Of a stretch of DNA of 64,000 bases, positions 62,702 to 64,000 are shown piece after piece. How positions within the stretch are numbered: the stretch's first letter is position 1; each line of letters starts with the position of its first letter. Origin of the DNA: UBA5069 sp963773745 (GTDB lineage Bacteria > Chloroflexota > Anaerolineae > Caldilineales > Caldilineaceae); NCBI GenBank assembly GCA_963773745.1, contig CAVZCL010000001.1, positions 434,001-498,000 on the forward strand. The letters run 5' to 3'. The notes beneath the pieces are model-generated. The model was not told the origin of the DNA. It worked only from the letters and a program-made list of their open reading frames with translations, and did no database searches. The position numbers and the translations under genes are program-made.

Positions 62702-64000
62702 GAATCGTCCCCGTCGTTCTCTGGCGGCAACTCTTTGGAAGGCGCGTTGGCAGGCGGCGTTCTGGGCGGCGCTTTGACGGGATTCGTTTTGCGCGGACCG
62801 TAGCTAACACTTTTCTGCGGGCGCTCTGCCGGCGGGTAGCTGGGTTGGCGAGGCGGACCGGCCTGCCTGCGCCCCAGGCGGCCAATCGTAAGGACGGGCG
62901 CGAGTATCCACGCACCCGCCGCCCAGAGCAGGCGCAGTGCAATCAGCATAATGAGCAGCGTCGCCAGCCCCACGAGCACGGAGGTGCCCCAGCCATATTT
63001 GCCCTGGTACATGCCCACGGTGGCCGGCCCCGTGACAACCGCAGCCGCGTCGTTGATCATGCCAAGCGCATCGGTGCGCCCGCTCAGAAAGGCGACCGCC
63101 TGGTCGAGGTTCGCGCCGGGCGGCAGTTCGTCGAGGAGGTTGGAATTCTGCAGCACCTCAATCAGCGCGGGGTCGCTCACCAGGCGCGAGACCAGCGTGT
63201 TGCGCTCGCTCTGGGACAAGGGCGCGAGCGTTTCTGCCAGCCAGCCAAGCTGCTCAGGCGTGAGCGCAGCCGTGAGCAGGTGCAGGCTCTCGCTGGAAAG
63301 CGCCAGCAGCGTGGTCAGCTCGGTATTGGGGAGCAGTGCCAGGTCGGCCACAGTGCGTGCGTCATCCAGCGCAACAAGGCGCTGGAGGGTGGCGCGGTCG
63401 AGGTCGGCGGGTGACTTCTGCTTGTAGATTTCGAGCTGGACAACGTTGGGCAGGTACTCGCCGGCGGCCGCCACCCAATCCAGCGCGGCGTCGAGCGAGC
63501 CGGTGGCCTGGATGATGGGTGTGAGGTTGGCGCTGCTTTGGAGCGCACGCGCCAGCGCGCCGCTTTGTGCTGCATCGAGCACGGCGCTGCGTCCAGCCGC
63601 GCCCGTCAGCGCGCCGCTGATTGTGACAAGGCGCTGCAGTTCCTCGGATGATTGGACGTCGCTCAGAACGGCGCTATAGGCTTCGCTCTCACCGGCAAGC
63701 TCGAGCACAACGCGAATGTCGCGCTTGACTGCCGTCCACTGGCTGTAGAGGCTGTCGGCTACATCGCGCGCCACCTGGGGCAATTCGGGGCCAAGCTCGG
63801 CGCCAATCGCATCGGCAATCTCGCTGCGGATGCCCGCCATGACCTCTTCAGATTTGAGCGACTCCTGAATTTGCGGCAGTGCGCCGTCGGCATTGTTCCA
63901 GATGTCGTACGCGATCATGCCCGCACCCACCACCCAGCCTGCCAGCGGAATCACCGTGCTGCCGACGCGCCCCAGCACGCGCGTCACCACACGGCCGGCC
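62698..64000 (-). CDS. Membrane-anchored hypothetical protein, N-terminus cut by the window edge
   Basis: The frame is open to the right edge; about 434 residues are visible. It starts inside the shared segment A-G-R-V-V-T-R-V-L-G-R-V-G-S-T-V-I-P-L-A, which in the downstream paralogue is near residue 285, so some 280 residues are probably missing. After it come 'GALPQIQESLKSEEV' and 'GIRSEIADAIGAELG', long Leu-rich helical repeats ('LTTLLALSSESLHLLTAALT', 'LGWLAETLAPLSQSERNTLV'), one TM segment 'VLVGLATLLIMLIALRLLWA' near 350-370 and a Pro/Lys-rich cytoplasmic tail. Function unknown; translationally coupled to the YbjQ gene. Confidence 0.75.
   Translation of the reverse strand, partial: AGRVVTRVLGRVGSTVIPLAGWVVGAGMIAYDIWNNADGALPQIQESLKSEEVMAGIRSEIADAIGAELGPELPQVARDVADSLYSQWTAVKRDIRVVLELAGESEAYSAVLSDVQSSEELQRLVTISGALTGAAGRSAVLDAAQSGALARALQSSANLTPIIQATGSLDAALDWVAAAGEYLPNVVQLEIYKQKSPADLDRATLQRLVALDDARTVADLALLPNTELTTLLALSSESLHLLTAALTPEQLGWLAETLAPLSQSERNTLVSRLVSDPALIEVLQNSNLLDELPPGANLDQAVAFLSGRTDALGMINDAAAVVTGPATVGMYQGKYGWGTSVLVGLATLLIMLIALRLLWAAGAWILAPVLTIGRLGRRQAGPPRQPSYPPAERPQKSVSYGPRKTNPVKAPPRTPPANAPSKELPPENDGDDS

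Overview
The window is a GC-rich (roughly 60-65% by eye) chromosomal segment, most likely from an uncultured or thermophilic member of the Chloroflexota (Anaerolineae/Caldilineae-like). That assignment is inferred from gene content: an F420-type luciferase-like oxidoreductase, the small 'GRLDERW...TLTGP..DQAAL' protein family, Thr/Pro-rich SH3b secreted proteins, a fused DppD-DppF ATPase, and very long palindromic intergenic repeats. No rRNA, tRNA or CRISPR array was found.

Layout. 1-5 kb: LLM oxidoreductase (cut by the left edge), a secreted SH3b protein, the ribosome-rescue hydrolase ArfB and an acetyltransferase. 5-16 kb: leuB, ppc, a HAD phosphatase, citramalate synthase, an SDR, a REP-associated transposase and ilvD. 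16-22 kb: an anaerobic sulfatase maturase, a small conserved protein, a MalT-type LuxR regulator, then a repeat and MITE cluster next to the remnant of an arylsulfatase. 22-29 kb: AI-2E/PerM permease, SulP transporter, a TlpA-like lipoprotein with an in-frame UGA at the first Cys of its CxxC motif, a MOCOS-like PLP enzyme and a VapBC pair. 29-39 kb: a minus-strand one-carbon cluster (corrinoid protein, fhs, saccharopine-dehydrogenase-like protein, sarcosine-oxidase-like flavoenzyme, metF, metV, CBS-ACT protein). 39-46 kb: an oligopeptide ABC transporter. 46.7-51.7 kb: a giant secreted HEWGH/VWA protein. 51.7-59.6 kb: leuD, leuC and gltB. 60.4-64 kb: two paralogous membrane-anchored proteins around a YbjQ protein.

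How the genes fit together. CimA, LeuC, LeuD, LeuB and IlvD give the citramalate route to isoleucine plus leucine synthesis, with PEP carboxylase and glutamate synthase supplying oxaloacetate and amino groups. Fhs, MetF and MetV are the folate (methyl) branch of the Wood-Ljungdahl pathway; the corrinoid protein and the sarcosine-oxidase-like enzyme suggest feeding of methyl groups from methylated amines, which is inference. The sulfatase maturase probably served the now truncated arylsulfatase.

The strongest novelty candidates are: (i) the UxxC TlpA-like selenoprotein with a well-formed SECIS-like hairpin 26 nt after the UGA; (ii) a RAYT transposase flanked by inverted copies of a 14-6-14 hairpin that recurs at three further intergenic sites; (iii) several families of long palindromic intergenic elements, one with an 8-9 bp target duplication, one with variable 28-bp tandem units, one that conserves structure more than sequence; and (iv) a GxxExxY nuclease-like gene inside inverted repeats that splits metV from metF. 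At least nine genes carry apparent single-base frameshifts, most reading as +1 insertions, so indel error in the assembly should be considered before any of them is called a pseudogene.
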